From Orientallactaga sibirica (lineage: Eukaryota > Chordata > Mammalia > Rodentia > Dipodidae), in the NCBI GenBank assembly GCA_036365145.1, contig JAEOAD010001365.1:1634501-1698500 (forward strand): a stretch of 64,000 nt of DNA, read 5' to 3'. Position 1 is the stretch's first letter. Each line of letters starts with the position of its first letter. A model generated the notes under the pieces. It searched no databases and was not told the origin of the DNA. It worked only from the letters and a program-made list of their open reading frames with translations. The position numbers and the translations under genes are program-made. Of the stretch, positions 22,757 through 35,044 are shown piece by piece.

Positions 22757-23900
22757 GACAAGCTGAGCATGGTGGCGCACATCTTTAATCCCAGCACGGG
22801 GGAGGCAGAGGTAGGAGGATCGCCATGAGATCGAGGCCACCCTGAGATTACACAGTGAATTCCAGGTCAGCCTGAGCTAGAGTGAAACCCTACCTCAAAA
22901 AAAGAAAAATAAGCCGGGCATGGTGGCGCACGCCTTTAATCCCAGCACTTGGGAGGCAGAGGTAGGAGGGTGCCACCCTGAGACTACATTAATCCCAGCC
23001 ACTAGAGTGGGAGGCTTGGGAGAGGTAGGATCGCCATGGATCGAGGCCACCCCACAGAGTCTGAGCTAGAGTGAAACCCTACCTCAAAAAAGAAAATAAG
23101 GCCATCCTGAGGACAAGAGTAGGCCATCCTGAGACTACATAGTTAATTCCAGGTCAGCCTGGACCAGAGTGAGACCCCACCTTGCAAAACCAAAAAAAAA
23201 AAAAAGAAAAGAAAAAGAAAAAGAAAGTTCAAGACAAATGAATTCAAGGCCAGCCTGACAAGTTGGTGAAACCCAGTCTCAAAATAAAAAGCAGAAGCCG
23301 GGCATGGTGGCGCACGCCTTTAATCCCAGCACTCGGGAGGCAGAGGTAGGAGGATCACCGAGAGTTTGAGGCCACCCTGAGACTACATAGTGAATTCCAG
23401 GTCAGCCTGGACCAGAGTGAGACCCTACCTCAAAAAAACAAAAAAATTAAAAAAAAATTAAAAAAAAATTAAAAAAAATTAAAAACAAAACAAAAAATAA
23501 AAATAATAAAAAGCAGGGGCTGGGGAGCTGGCTTAGCGGTTAAAGCACTTGCCTGTGAAGCCTAAGGACCCCCGTTTGATTCCTCAGCACCCACGTAAGC
23601 CAGATGCACAAGGGGATGCATGCATCTGGAATTGGTTTGCAATGGCAGGAGGCCCTGGCACACCCATTCTGTCTTTCTCTCTGCCTCTTCCTCTCTCCCT
23701 CTATCTCTATCTCTCTCTCTCTCTCAATTAAATAAATAAATGAATAAAATATTTAAAAAATAAAAATAAATTAAAAATAAAAAGAGGGTCAGAGGTGTAG
23801 CTCACTTGCCCAGAATCCATTAGTGAAGGGCTTGGGACATGACTCAGCACTTACCTAGCATGCACAAGACCCTGAATTCAACCCCCAGTACTGGAAAGAA
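22757..23900 (+). mobile_element. SINE cluster (B1, Dip, ID dimer)
   Basis: B1 plus 22757-22912; rearranged B1 plus 22915-23098; 3' part of a B1 plus about 23100-23195; B1 plus 23297-23441 with an (A-rich)n tail; Dip plus 23517-23745; a two-unit ID element plus about 23785-23900. Confidence 0.82.
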
Positions 23901-24004
23901 AGAAAGGAAGAGAGAGAAAGAAAAGGAAGAGAGGGAAAAAGGAAAAGGGAAGGGAAGGGAAGGAAAGGAAAGGGAAAGGGAAAAAGAAAGGGAAAGGGAA
24001 AAGG

Positions 24005-24272
24005 AAAGGAAGGGAAGGGAAGGAAAGGAAAGGAAAGGAAAGGAAAGGAAAGGAAAGGAAAGGAAAGGAAAGGAAAGGAAAGGAAAGGAAAGGAAAGGAA
24101 AGGAAAGGAAAGGAAAGGAAAGGAAAGGAAAGGAAAGGAAAGGAAAGGAAAGGAAAGGAAAGGAAAGGAAAGGAAAGGAAAGGAAAGGAAAGGAAAGGAA
24201 AGGAAAGGAAAGGAAAGGAAAGGAAAGGAAAGGAAAGGAAAGGAAAGGAAAGGAAAGGAAAGGAAAGGAAAG
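24005..24272. repeat. AAAGG pentanucleotide microsatellite
   Basis: Imperfect to about 24020, then about 250 bp (some 50 units) of pure AAAGG. It follows the ID dimer at 23785-23900, whose A-rich tail (GGAAAGAAAGAAAGG) is the likely seed. All six frames are long here; none is a gene. Confidence 0.97.
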
Positions 24273-24418
24273 AAGGTCCAAGAGGTTAACGGCACTCGGC
24301 AAGAGTGTGCCCCAGAAGGAACCTTCAATTGCCTCAGCGTCCAGATGCCTAGTATAGAAGGACCTTCTTCCTACCTCAAGTGTATGTTTAAAGACAGAGC
24401 TGAGACTGCCCGATAGAT

Positions 24419-25475
24419 AGCCAGGTGAGGTGAGGTACACCCGCAACCCCAGAACATGGGAGCCTGAAGCAGGAGGACAGAGAGTTTGAGGTCAGCCTGG
24501 GCTACATAATAAGATTCCGTCTCAAGAAACAGACAAACCAAAATAACTAAGTAAAGATGGTATTCTAGTTCCTCGTAGTGTTTAAAGGCAGGTGCCTTTT
24601 ACACTGTGCCTCAGGTGCTCAACCAAAGAAGTCCCTCCCACTCCTGTTTTGTCGTGTGTGTGTGTGTGGTACTGTGGTATACGTGTTTTTATGTGTGTAT
24701 AGTACTGTGGTAATATGTGTATTTGTGTTTGTGTGTGTAGTATTGTGACGTGTGTATTTGTGTGTGCAGTATTGTGGTATAGTGTGGTGTATGTGTGTTT
24801 ATGTGGGTATGTGGGTATCTGTGTGTGTAGTATATGCATATGTATGTGCAGCTGCACATGTGTGCACACGGAGACCAGAGAATATCAAGTGCCCTTTCTC
24901 TATTGCTGAGTCTCTCTGAACTTAGAATTCTGGGTTCTTTATGATCCCCTGTGATTCTCAGGTCTTTGCTCCCCACAGGACTGGGGTTATAGGCCTGTGT
25001 GTGACTATGCTCAGTTTTGTTTTTTTAATAAGTGTTTTATTACAGAGAAAGAGAATGGGCATGCCAGGGCCTCTAGCCATTGCAAGTGAACTCCAGACAC
25101 ATGTGCCAGCATGTGCATCTGTCTTCACGTGGGTACTAGGGAATCAAACCTGCATCCTTAAGCTTTGTAGGCAAGCGCCTTAACCACTAAACCATTTTCC
25201 CCTCCCCGCCTTCTTTTTTTTTTTTTTTTTCCTTGGTTTTTCTTTTGGAGGTAGGGTTTCACTCTAGCTCAGGCCGACCTGGAATTCACTATGTAGTTTC
25301 AGGTGGCCTGGAACTCATGACAATTCTCCTACCTCTGTCTCCCAAGGGCTGGGATTAAAGGCATGCGCCACTATGTCCAGCCATTCCCCTCTTTTTGAGA
25401 TTAAGGTCTCACTGTGTAGCCAGGCTGGTCCTGAACCTGCCATCCTCCTGCCTCAGCCTCCTTAGTGCAGAGGTC
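24419..25475. mobile_element. B1/Dip copies and a TG-rich tract
   Basis: B1-like plus 24419-24536; interrupted TG-rich tract 24653-24850; Dip minus 25027-25200; B1 minus 25229-25383; B1 remnant minus 25393-25475. No gene is seen in 24540-25020. Confidence 0.75.
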
Positions 25476-25744
25476 CCAGGCCATGCACACCGTCTCCCTT
25501 CCTCCCCATCTCCCTGTGGGTGAACCCTACTCGCCCCATCTGTCCACCTGCTGTGGACATGGCCCCCCACCGCCAGCACCTTCTTGCTCTCCAAAGCCGA
25601 GCAAAAATGAATCCACACTCAGTTATTGACATAGTTCCTGGGAAACTCAGGTGGTCTTGGGCCCTCTCAGGCCTCATGCTCTTGGCAAGCACTCTAACGG
25701 GCTGAGCCACCTCCACACCCTGGTTTAAGTATTTTTGCTTTGTC

Positions 25745-26184
25745 TGCAGTGCTGGGGATTGAACAGAGGGCCTCACACATGCTCAGTAGCACTGGACCAC
25801 TGAGCTGCAGCCCCGCCCTCTTTTCACTTTTATTTTGAGGAAGTGTCACATTAGGTTTCCAAGGCCAGCCTTGAACTCACTCTGTAACCCAGGTGGGCCC
25901 TAAACTGCTATCCTCCTGCCTCAGCCTCCCCAGTAGCTGGGATGACAAACCTATGCTCTCTGATAGATTTTCTTTTTTTTAATATATTTTTTTTAATTTA
26001 TTAGAGACAGAAAGGGGGAGAGAGAGTGAGTGAGAATGGGCATGCCAAGCCCTCTAGCCACTGCAAACGAACTCCAGACTCATGTGCCACTATGTGCATC
26101 TGGCTTACGTGGGACCTGGAGAATCAAACCTTTGTCCTTAGGCTTCGCAGGCATGGGCCTAAACCACTAAGCCATCTCTCCAGC
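25745..26184 (-). mobile_element. ID, B1 and Dip SINEs (minus)
   Basis: ID minus 25745-25815 (GCTGGGGATTGAACAGAGGG); aged B1 minus 25830-25955; Dip minus 25990-26184. Confidence 0.75.
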
Positions 26185-26189
26185 ACTCT

Positions 26190-27230
26190 CTGATCGATTT
26201 TCAAAGATGATTTTGTCTACAGGAGATTTTTCATCGTAAGTACCTGACTTCACAGGGTTTCCTCCGTGCTCCTCCTCGTCCCCATCCACAGAGCCTCAGT
26301 AACTTTATGTTCCCTGACTGTCCAGCATCCAGTAGCAAGTAGGGGAGAGGCCTGGGTGGTGGGAGTCAGGGGATCCCACCCAGGACCCAGCTTTGCCTTG
26401 GATGATGACAGAGGAAAGCTGGCTCTGTAACCCCCACCTTCAGGCCTGATTAAACCCGCTCCTACTCTGAAAATACCAGCAAACTCCTGTTTTCCCACAG
26501 GCCTGACTCCACCCCACCCCACCCCAAATGTGCCAGAACTTGAATGTGGGTTGGAGGTAAGACCCAGCCCTGATTGCCAAACCTCAGGCACACAAATGGG
26601 CGGGGGTCAACCTTTGAGTGTTGGCACTGGGGCGGGGGGGTACAGGTTCCTTAGGGCCTTGGGGGACAAGAGGGTGAAAAGCTCAGAATGCCTAGGAGGG
26701 GTGAGGGCCTGGGTTCTCAGGAGAGACTGGGGGCAACCAGAGGCAGAACTCAGAACTCAGAGCATCCTGTCCCACCCCACACAGGCTGTCAATGTCATTA
26801 CCACACCCACTCAAGCACCTGCATTACCAGCAGGTCTGCCTCCACGCTGGGTGACTTTTCCCTAAACTCCCAGGAAGACTTCCTGGGTGGGTGTTACTTA
26901 ACTCCAACCCTTCCTTCTGTTGACTAATCCATAAATATTTTGTCAGCAGCCACTTTGTTTCTTGGTATTGGGACTTCCATATAGACAAAGTGACCTTCCC
27001 TGAGGCATTTATGTACCAGTGGAAGAGGCAAAGCTCCACCCAACAAAAGAAATAAATAAATAAATAAACAAACGAGCAAGCAGCAGAAGTTTGGAGGACA
27101 GGCGTGAGGAGGAGACCAGCAGCACAGTGATGATGCTTGGTGCAGACAGCCTAGGGAGGCCATTTGACATGAGAGCAAAAAACAACAACAAAAAGAGAGA
27201 AGGAGAAGATTCAAGTGAGAGAGAAAGAGA
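26190..27230. other. Unique intergenic sequence
   Basis: C- and G-rich in 26330-26870, with a direct CCACCCCACCCCACCCC run near 26510. An (AAAT)n run sits at 27052-27068. No exon or repeat family was recognised. Confidence 0.45.
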
Positions 27231-28183
27231 GCCAGATTTGGTGGTACAGACCTGTCATCCCAGCTACTTGGAAGGCTGAGACAGGAGGATTGCAAGTTCA
27301 AGTCTTGCCAGAGTAAATTCAGAGCCAGCCTGATCAACAGAGACCATGTCTGAAAATAAAAAGTAGCCTGGGGCTGGAGAGATGGCTTAGCAGTTAAGGT
27401 GCTTGCCTGCGAAGCCTAAGGACCTAGGTTCTGCTCTCCAGGTCCCATGTAAGCTAGCCTCACATGGTGGCGCATGCATCTGGAGTTCGTTTGCAGTGGC
27501 TAGAGGCCCTGGAGCGCCCATTCTTTCTCACTTTCTCTCTCTGTCTCTAATAAATAAATAAAAATAAAAATAAAAGTAGCGTGGAGGGTAAAGTGCTCGT
27601 CACACAGCGTGAAGACCTAAGTTCAGACCCCTAGTGCCCGCACAGAGGCCAGCAGTGCCCGCACAGAGGCCAGCAGTGCCCGCACAGAGGCCAGCAGTGG
27701 TGGCATGTGCCTGTCATGCCAGCACGGGGTGGGCAGATACAGGAGAACACTTAGGGCTTGCTGGCTAGTTAGTCGAGTCAAATTGGTGACCTCTGGGTTC
27801 AGTGTGAGATCCTATCACAGAAAATAAGGTGGACAGCGGGCATGGTGGTGCATGCTTTTGATCTCAGCACTTGAGAGGCAGAGGTAGGAGGATCACTGTG
27901 AGTTAGAGACCAGCCTGGGACTACAGGGTGAGTTTCATGTCAACCTGGGATAGAGTGAGACCCTATCTCAAAAGAAAAGAAAAGAAAAGAAAAGAAAAGA
28001 AAAGAAAAGAAAAGAAAAGAAAAGAAAAGGAGAAAGGGGCTGGAGAGATGGCTTAGCGGTTAATGTGTTTGCCTGCAAAGCCAAGGGATCCCGGTTTGAC
28101 TCTCCAGGTCCCATGTAAGCCAGATTCACAAGGGGCACATGCATCTGGAGTTCATTTGCAATGGCTGGATGCCCTGGCATGCC

Positions 28184-28228
<45 letters not shown>

Positions 28229-28415
28229 AAATAAATAAATAAATAAAATATATTTAAAAAGAAAAAAGGGCTGGAGAGATGGCTTAGCAGTTAAGGTGTT
28301 TGCCTGCAAAGCCAAAGGATCCTGGTTCAATTCTCCAGGTCCCACGTAAGCCAGATGCACAAGGTGGCACATGCGTCTGGAGTTCGTTTGTAGTGGCTGG
28401 AGGCCCTGGTGCACC

Positions 28416-28463
<48 letters not shown>

Positions 28464-28848
28464 GCCTCATTTTCACTCTCAAATAAATAAATAAAATATT
28501 AAAAAGAAAGAAAGGAAGGAAGGAAGGAAGGAAGGAAGGAAGGAAGGAGGAAAAAATGGAGAAAGAAAGAGAAAGAAAGAAAGAAAAAGAAGAAAGAAAG
28601 AAAGAAAGAAAGAAAAAAGAAGGGAGGGAGGGAGGGAGGGAGGGAGGGAGGGAGGAAATAAGGCAGAAAGCAACTGAGGAAAACACCCAACATTGGCCTC
28701 TGGCCTACACACACACACACACACACACACGCAAACACATATACAAATGTGCACACACACATACACAAGCATGTAGGGATGTAGCTCAGTGACAGAGCTC
28801 GTGCCTAGCATCTGCAAGGCCTTAGATTCAACCTTCAGCACTGGAAAG
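27231..28848 (+). mobile_element. SINE and microsatellite cluster
   Basis: B1 plus 27231-27362; Dip plus 27370-27570; B4-like composite plus 27575-27834 containing three copies of a 21-bp word (AGTGCCCGCACAGAGGCCAGC); B1 plus 27836-27972 with an (AAAAG)n tail to 28029; Dip plus 28036-28255; Dip plus 28269-28500; (GGAA)n and (GGGA)n runs 28503-28655; (AC)n 28710-28732; ID plus 28772-28848. Confidence 0.85.
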
Positions 28849-29018
28849 GAAAAGAAGAGAAGAGAAGAGAAGAGAAGAGAAGAGAAGAGAAGAGAAGAGA
28901 AGAGAAGAGAAGAGAAGAGAAAGGGGAAGGGAAGGGGAAGGGGAAAGAAAAGAAAAGAAAAGAAAAGAAAAGAAAAGAAAAGAAAAGAAAAGAAAAGAAA
29001 AGAAAAGAAAAGAAAAGG
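28849..29018. repeat. AAGAG and AAAAG pentamer arrays
   Basis: An (AAGAG)n run at about 28853-28920 passes through a short GGGGAA-rich bridge into (AAAAG)n at about 28945-29016. It is seeded from the tail of the ID element just upstream. Confidence 0.95.
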
Positions 29019-29039
29019 AGGCAGGAGAGAGGAGCAACA

Positions 29040-30225
29040 ATCTTTCACTAAGGGTCCCTTATCCCAGAAGACCTGAGCCTGCTTTGTGTGACTTTAAAGT
29101 TGAAAGGATGCTTTGGAACCAGAAACATCTCCAAGAGTCCAGAGCAACTGGGTTTTCTCCTTCAGGAGTCTCTCAGGGACTGGCCTGAGGAAAGCTGTGT
29201 TCCCAACGGTTTCTTGTCAGTCCCAGTGAGGATCAGGTGACCTGATCCTGATCCTGGAAGAGCCCCGTGTCCGCCTCCCTGTGGCTGCAAGGAGGCTCTG
29301 CAAGGCCCTTCCTGCAGGTTGGCCAGTAGAGGAAGAAGGCTCGCCCAGCAGCCAGTGTAAGAACCAGAATGTGAGGAAGAGCCAAGGAGTAGACAGGGCC
29401 TTCCTCTCAGGAAAGTGGGCTTGATCGAGTTGGCTGTGGGAGGCCTTGGGGCAGGTTTCGGTCTTTATTCGTCACCTGAGACCGTGTGGGGATGTGACAA
29501 TAATGGAAACCAGTGACCCTGCCCTCGTGAATTCGTGATCTGGGAGGGGAGTCGTTTGCACTGGCAGTGTCACGTGTCTTTCTTGAACACCCTGCTCCCC
29601 CGAAAGGATATCCGAGGGTACAACGGTGGGGGAGGCTCCCAAACTTGGCCACGCTGTGCCATCTAAGAGACACTCAGAACTCCCGGGCCCCAGCCCAAGA
29701 GTGCCTCAGCTCGTGATAAGCTGGGGTTCCGCCTGCACCCCAGAGCCTGTGCCTCCTTTCCCCTGTATCCTGGAAGCTCAGAGCAGCTGTGGTGATACGG
29801 TAATGGCCATGACCCCCATCTCCTGAACTGCTCCCCTCACCAGACTTGAATGCATTTACATGCCCAGCCCTTGCTGGACTCTCCCGCCCTCTCCCTGTGC
29901 CCCTCCCATCCCCCACCTCCAGGGCCGATGCTCTCATCCTGAACAGCCTCCTCCTCCAACCTCCTGATGAGAACGGTTGGGTTGCCTGGCTCCCTTTCCT
30001 TTCGGCCAACCCAACACTGTGACGGCTCTGAGTGCAGTGCGGGTACCAGGTGGGCAAAGCTTTTTTTTCTAACACTAAGCAGTATAAAATTCATATCGTG
30101 AACTAAATCACAGGACCCCAGTAAGCTGCACCCTGTCATATGTTTCCGAATGCCAGCAACTGTATGTTCAAGTTGCAAAAATATACTAACTGACCCCAAT
30201 CTGGAGTACAAAAAAAGGGTTCTTT
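29040..30225. other. Unique intergenic sequence
   Basis: A SINE-free 1.2-kb stretch downstream of DMKN. No splice-bordered exon was recognised. It is comparatively CpG-containing near 29580-29720. Confidence 0.45.
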
Positions 30226-30229
30226 GTGC

Positions 30230-30550
30230 TTAAATTGACTTTGTCAGAGAGGCTGGGAAAGGGCTTAGTGCCTGGTGGCCCAATTTCTTGTCGCCCTCAT
30301 AGAGCCGCACACAAAAAGTGGCACAAGCAGCTGACATTCCTTTGCAGCAGCCAGAGGCCCTGGCACACCCACACATGCAAACAAATAAATAAATACCTTT
30401 GTGGGGGCTGGAGAGATGGCTTAGCAGTTAAGGCATTTGCCTGTGAAGCCAAAGGACCTAGGTTCGATTCCCCAGGACCCACATAAGCCAGATGCACAGG
30501 TGGTGCATTATATGGAGTTCGTTTGCAGTGGCTGAAGGCCCTAGTGCGCC

Positions 30551-30586
<36 letters not shown>

Positions 30587-30612
30587 CTTTCTCTGTCAAA
30601 TAAAATAAATAA
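30230..30612 (+). mobile_element. Dip 3' half and full Dip
   Basis: 30313-30398 matches the second half of a Dip element with its AAATAAATAAAT tail. 30406-30612 is a full Dip. The first half-element recurs almost exactly at 31163-31235. Confidence 0.75.
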
Positions 30613-31155
30613 TTGGGGGACTTCCTGACAAGATGACATCCATCTAACCATGCCTTACCTCGCGGGGAAGGAAAGATGGACGCAGAACCTGAGGAGAGAA
30701 TGAACTGTCACACCTCACCAGGGCCCCAGCTGAAACCATAGAGTAACTGGGGAGATGAGCAAGATGCTGCTTTATCGGTGAACCTGGTACCAGCACAAGG
30801 GTGAAGGAGATAGACACAGAGAACACTCAACTCCTACCAAACCAGATATCCAGAGACACAGAGGCTCCCAAGACCTCGTCACTGAAGTAGACCTAAAATG
30901 ATCCCAACATGGCTCAGGGAAAATCACAGAAGAGGGGGCGGAAAGATTGTTAGAGCCACAAGTTGGGTCATTATGCACAGAGACATTGCCTCTTCCCCAC
31001 AACTGATGGCTGCCCTCACAATGCACGACCCACATGCCCCAGTGAGGAGGGTCCCTTCGGAGGGGGGAGGACAGGAGGAGGCTAATGATGGTACCAACAT
31101 GGCTGTATACACACTAATAAAAAAGTAAAAAAATAAAATAAATATATTTTTAAAA
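30613..31155 (+). mobile_element. L1 3'UTR fragment
   Basis: Contains the rodent L1 3'UTR signature GGCTCAGGGAAAATCACAGA followed by AGAGGGGGCGGAAAGATTG, and ends in an A-rich tail after ACTAATAAAAAAG. No reverse transcriptase sequence is present. It is 5' truncated. Confidence 0.65.
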
Positions 31156-31162
31156 ATGTTTA

Positions 31163-31470
31163 AAGTGGCACAAGCGGCTGACATTCCTTTGTGGCAGCAA
31201 GAGCCCTGGCACACCCACACATGTAAACAATACATAGCTTTGTCAAAAATAAAATGAAAATAGATTGACTTTCTCTGTGTGTGAGACAGGGGTTTAAGCT
31301 GACTTTCTAGGGGCTTGGAAGATATCTAAGTTGCAAAGCCTGCTGGCCCAGGGTTCCCCTCCCAAGCGTCCTGTAGAAGCACCCTAGCATAAGCACCTGG
31401 TGATCTTTGGCAGCAAAAGGCCCTGTTGTGCACCCTCCCCCACACACACAAATAAATCAGAAGAAATAAA
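31163..31470 (+). mobile_element. Dip-derived fragments
   Basis: 31163-31255 is a Dip 3' half close to 30313-30398. 31308-31470 is a diverged Dip ending in CACACACAAATAAAT. Confidence 0.6.
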
Positions 31471-31479
31471 TGGACTGTT

Positions 31480-32440
31480 TAAAAATACTGACAACACCCT
31501 GTAGACAACTGAAAGCTGGAAAAGGCTGCACTGCATGCAGCCCTATGGGAGACAGAAGTCATCAGCAGTGAAAACAATGGACGCTGAAAATTCAAGTTTG
31601 GACATACAGGCCCAATGACTGAATAGGTGCAATAGTGGCATGTTTGCTCTTGGGGTAACCAACTGCTCCATAATTGGACTGAAGGCCCTCTCTATGGGAG
31701 GGAATACATGCCTGGTACTGAAAAACCTAAGCAAAAGTCTATGGCAGGGGAGGTCATGAGCCTTAGGGGTATAAAGCCTGTGCTTGTCTGGCTAAATGTA
31801 TATATTATTCCCACCAAGCTGCCCTGAAAGCACTATGCTTAATGTTCATGTTCACATATTAACGCTACTCTCACTTCTGGTTAGAGAAGCTTCTCTTTTC
31901 AGATGGCGATGACCACTGGGATGACCCAAAAGGCAACATAGTGCTGAGAAGAAGGGATGGAGGAGTGCCCAGCTCTGAAACACCTCTGTCATACCCTCCA
32001 AGGCTCAGGGACCATTGCGGAAGAGGGGGGTGGATAGAATGGAAGAGCCAAAGGAAGGGTATGACTCCTTACAATGTAACTGCCCAGACAGAAATTGGCC
32101 TCAATAACCATGACCTTGCAGTACCTAGCAATACCTTCGCAAGACCCTCATAATAGAAGGAAAAGATGATGACATCAAATTAAAAGAGAGACTAATGGAG
32201 AGAGGGAGGGGATACGACTGAGATTGGAGTTCTAAAGGGGATGGGGGCAGGGGAGGAAAATATCATACGTTTTTTGTATGTAAGTATAGAAGTTGTCAAT
32301 AAAAAAAATTCATTAAAAAAATAAAAAATAAATAAAAGTGAAAAAGAAGAGAAGTCATGTGGGGGAGGGAGGGAAATAACATGGGATTTTGTCTACAATT
32401 AAAGAAGGTGTCAATAAAAATAATAAAATAATAAAATTTA
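31480..32440 (+). mobile_element. L1 3' ends
   Basis: 31480-32335 carries the L1 3'UTR words GGCTCAGGGACCATTGCGGA and GAAGAGGGGGGTGGATAGAA, ending TGTCAATAAAAAAAATTC. A second short L1-like tail lies at about 32345-32435 (GGTGTCAATAAAAATAATAA). Both are 5' truncated and carry no open reading frame. Confidence 0.7.
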
Positions 32441-32463
32441 AAAAATATACTGACAACAGCCAC

Positions 32464-33525
32464 AGCGGGCATGGTAGTGCACGCCTTTAATCCCAACACT
32501 CAGGAGGCAGAGGTGGGAGGATTGCCATGAGTTCAAGGCCAGCCTGGGACTACAGAGTGAGTGCCAGGTCAGCTGGGCTAGAGTGAGACCCTGCCTAGAA
32601 AATAATAACAATAATAATAATAATAATACTGATATTTATGGAAGTTATTTACGATGGGTCTTTTTAATTTAAACTAAACGTTATTAAGGAGCTGGGTGTG
32701 GTGGCACACGCCTTTAATCCTAGGACTCAGGAAGCAGAAGTAGGAGGATTGCTATGAGTTCAAGGCCACCCTGAGACTACATAGTGAATTTCAGGTCAGC
32801 CTGGGCTAGACTGAGACCCTACCTTGAAAAACAAAAACAAACAAACAAACAAAAACCATTATTAAGGGCTGAGAGATGGCTTAGCAGTTAAGGCACTTGC
32901 CTACAAAGGACCCAGGTTTGATTCCCCAGGACCCACAAAGACCAGATGCACAAGGTGGCATGTGCATCTGGAGTTCATTTGCAGTGGCTGGATGCCCTGG
33001 TGTGCCCATTCTCTCTCTTTCCCGCTCTCTGCCTCTTTCTCTCTCAAATAAATAAATAAAAATATTTTAAAGACTTTACTAAAATTTACATAGCTCCCTC
33101 ATGCTACCCTCCAGTGCTTATTCTTTGCAGGTGGAGAAACTGAAGCATGACGAGATCAGCTACCTGCTTGTTGTGATGCCAAACTAAAACCCAGCTCTCA
33201 CCTCTTTCTAGACAACCAGGCTTTACACCATGCTCGGGAGAAAGGCTGTCTGCCTTACCCTTCCTTCCATCCTCCCACATCAACCCCTCAGGACAGTATT
33301 AAAGAATTCATTCAGGGGCTGGAGAGGTGGCTCAGCGGTTAGAGTGCTTGCCTGCAAAGCCTAAGGACCCAGGTTTGATTCCCTAGTACCCATGTAAAAC
33401 CAGATGCACAAGGTGGTGCATGTGTCTGGAGTTCGTTTACAATGGCTAGAGGCCCTGGTATGCTTTCTCCCTCCCTTTCTTTCTCTCTCTCTCTCTCACA
33501 CACAAATAAATAATACAATTAAATT
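32464..33525 (+). mobile_element. B1, Dip and MIR copies
   Basis: B1 plus 32464-32605 with an (ATA)n tail; B1 plus 32692-32852; Dip plus 32867-33070; MIR-like plus about 33090-33240 (GGTGGAGAAACTGAAGCATG); Dip plus 33316-33525. Confidence 0.8.
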
Positions 33526-33559
33526 AAAATGTTAAGAAAAGAATTCATTCAAGAAATCT

Positions 33560-33882
33560 CAGGGAAATAAGCTTCATCTTTTATTTCTACAGAAAAACTC
33601 CAAAGCAGTGAGGTTCTACTGCAAGATCGTCACAGTGACCTCAGGTCACAAACGGGAAGATGAAGAAAGTGGCAGCTGGTTCATCTGATGAGGCTGCGGG
33701 TCCCCAAGTCACCACAACAGGATGGGAGGGAACTAAGAAGGGACAACAAGGTCCCTGGCTGAGAAGATGGGGTGCTGGTGCCCAGGCAGTCCTACCACAG
33801 CAGAAAGGACTCTGCAGAAGCATGGACAAGCTCCCTGAAGACCTGTGTTCGTGGGGTCTCAGCAGTGACTGGAAGGAATTTT
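33560..33882 (-). other. DMKN: DMKN final exon, 3'UTR only
   Basis: The acceptor TTTTTTCCTAG at 33884-33883 follows a long pyrimidine tract. The exon holds no coding sequence, because the stop lies in exon 18. AATAAA is at 33585-33580, so cleavage is estimated near 33560. Confidence 0.8.
33580..33585 (-). terminator. DMKN: DMKN polyadenylation signal
   Basis: Canonical AATAAA on the minus strand, within AGAAATAAAAGATG, near the end of the 3'UTR exon. Confidence 0.8.
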
Positions 33883-34051
33883 CTAGGAAAAAAAAAAAAG
33901 AGGAAAAGTAAGTGACAGAACGTGGCCCCTCCTAGATCTGCCTGGAATGGGTGTCCTTTCACGAAGTGTCCTGCTCCAGTGTCTCCTCAGCTGCCCAACC
34001 TGTTCCACGCTCAGTCTCCTTGCTTTTGGTCCCACCTAAAAGAAATTCCCA

Positions 34052-34648
34052 GGCCAGGCTTAGTGGCACATACCTGTAATCCCAGCACTTGGGAGGCTGA
34101 GGCAGAAAGATTTTGAGTTGGAGGCCAGCCAAGGCTACACAGTAAGAAACTATCTTAAAAATACAAAACAAGCCAGATGTGGTGGCGCACACCTTTAATC
34201 CCAGCACTTGGGAGGCAGAAGTAGGAGGATCACTGTAAGACCCTACCAAACAAACAAACAAAAAAAAAAGACAGGGCTGGAGAGATGGCTTGGCAGTTAA
34301 GGCATTTGCCTTCGATGCCTAAAAACTCATGTTCAAATCTCCAGGTCCCATGTAAGCCAGATGCACACTGATGCAAGCACACAATGTCGCACATGTGCAT
34401 AAGGGGGGCACACATTTCTGAAGTTCGTTTGCAGTGGCTGAAGGCTCTGGTGTGCTCATTCTCCCTCTCTCTCAAATTAAAAAAAAAAAAAAAATGAGCC
34501 TGGCATGGTGGCGCACGCCTTTAATCCCAGCACTCAAGAGGCAGAGGTAGGAGGATCACCATGAGTTCAAGGCCACCCTGAGACTACAGAGTGAATTCCA
34601 GGTTAGCCTGGGCTAGAGTGAGACCCTACCTCAAAAAAAAAAAAAAAA
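34052..34648 (+). mobile_element. SINEs in the last DMKN intron
   Basis: B1 plus 34052-34170; truncated B1 plus 34171-34250; Dip plus 34275-34480; B1 plus 34498-34648. They separate the 3'UTR-only exon from exon 18. Confidence 0.85.
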
Positions 34649-35044
34649 CTTTGAAAAAAGACAAAAACAGAAACACCACTTTTATTCAGATTCCTACTTG
34701 ATCTGCCTTTGAAGCTTTGCTCTGGAAGGCTCACTTCTCTGCAAGTGCCCCAGACCATTCCCCTCATGCCCCCTGTCCGTCACCCAGCATACCAGATGTG
34801 CCCGCATGGGCCCCTCTCTGTTCAGCCCTCGTTCAGCACTCACCCACTCACCCACTCACCCACTCACATGAGCTTCCCACATGTCCTGGACCAAAGCAAC
34901 CTGGCCCTTCTTCATCCCTTGGCAGCAGCCACCCACAGGAAACCTCTCGGAGGTCCAAGGCAATGCCCAGGCCCCAGCCTGCTTCAGACCTGGCTGCCTC
35001 CACTCCCCACACGTGGCCTCTGCACTGTCTGCTCCGATACTCAC

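Noticed and set aside
23844..24446. Long Lys/Glu/Gly-rich and Phe/Leu/Ser-rich frames on both strands
   Set aside because: Pure translation of the AAAGG microsatellite.
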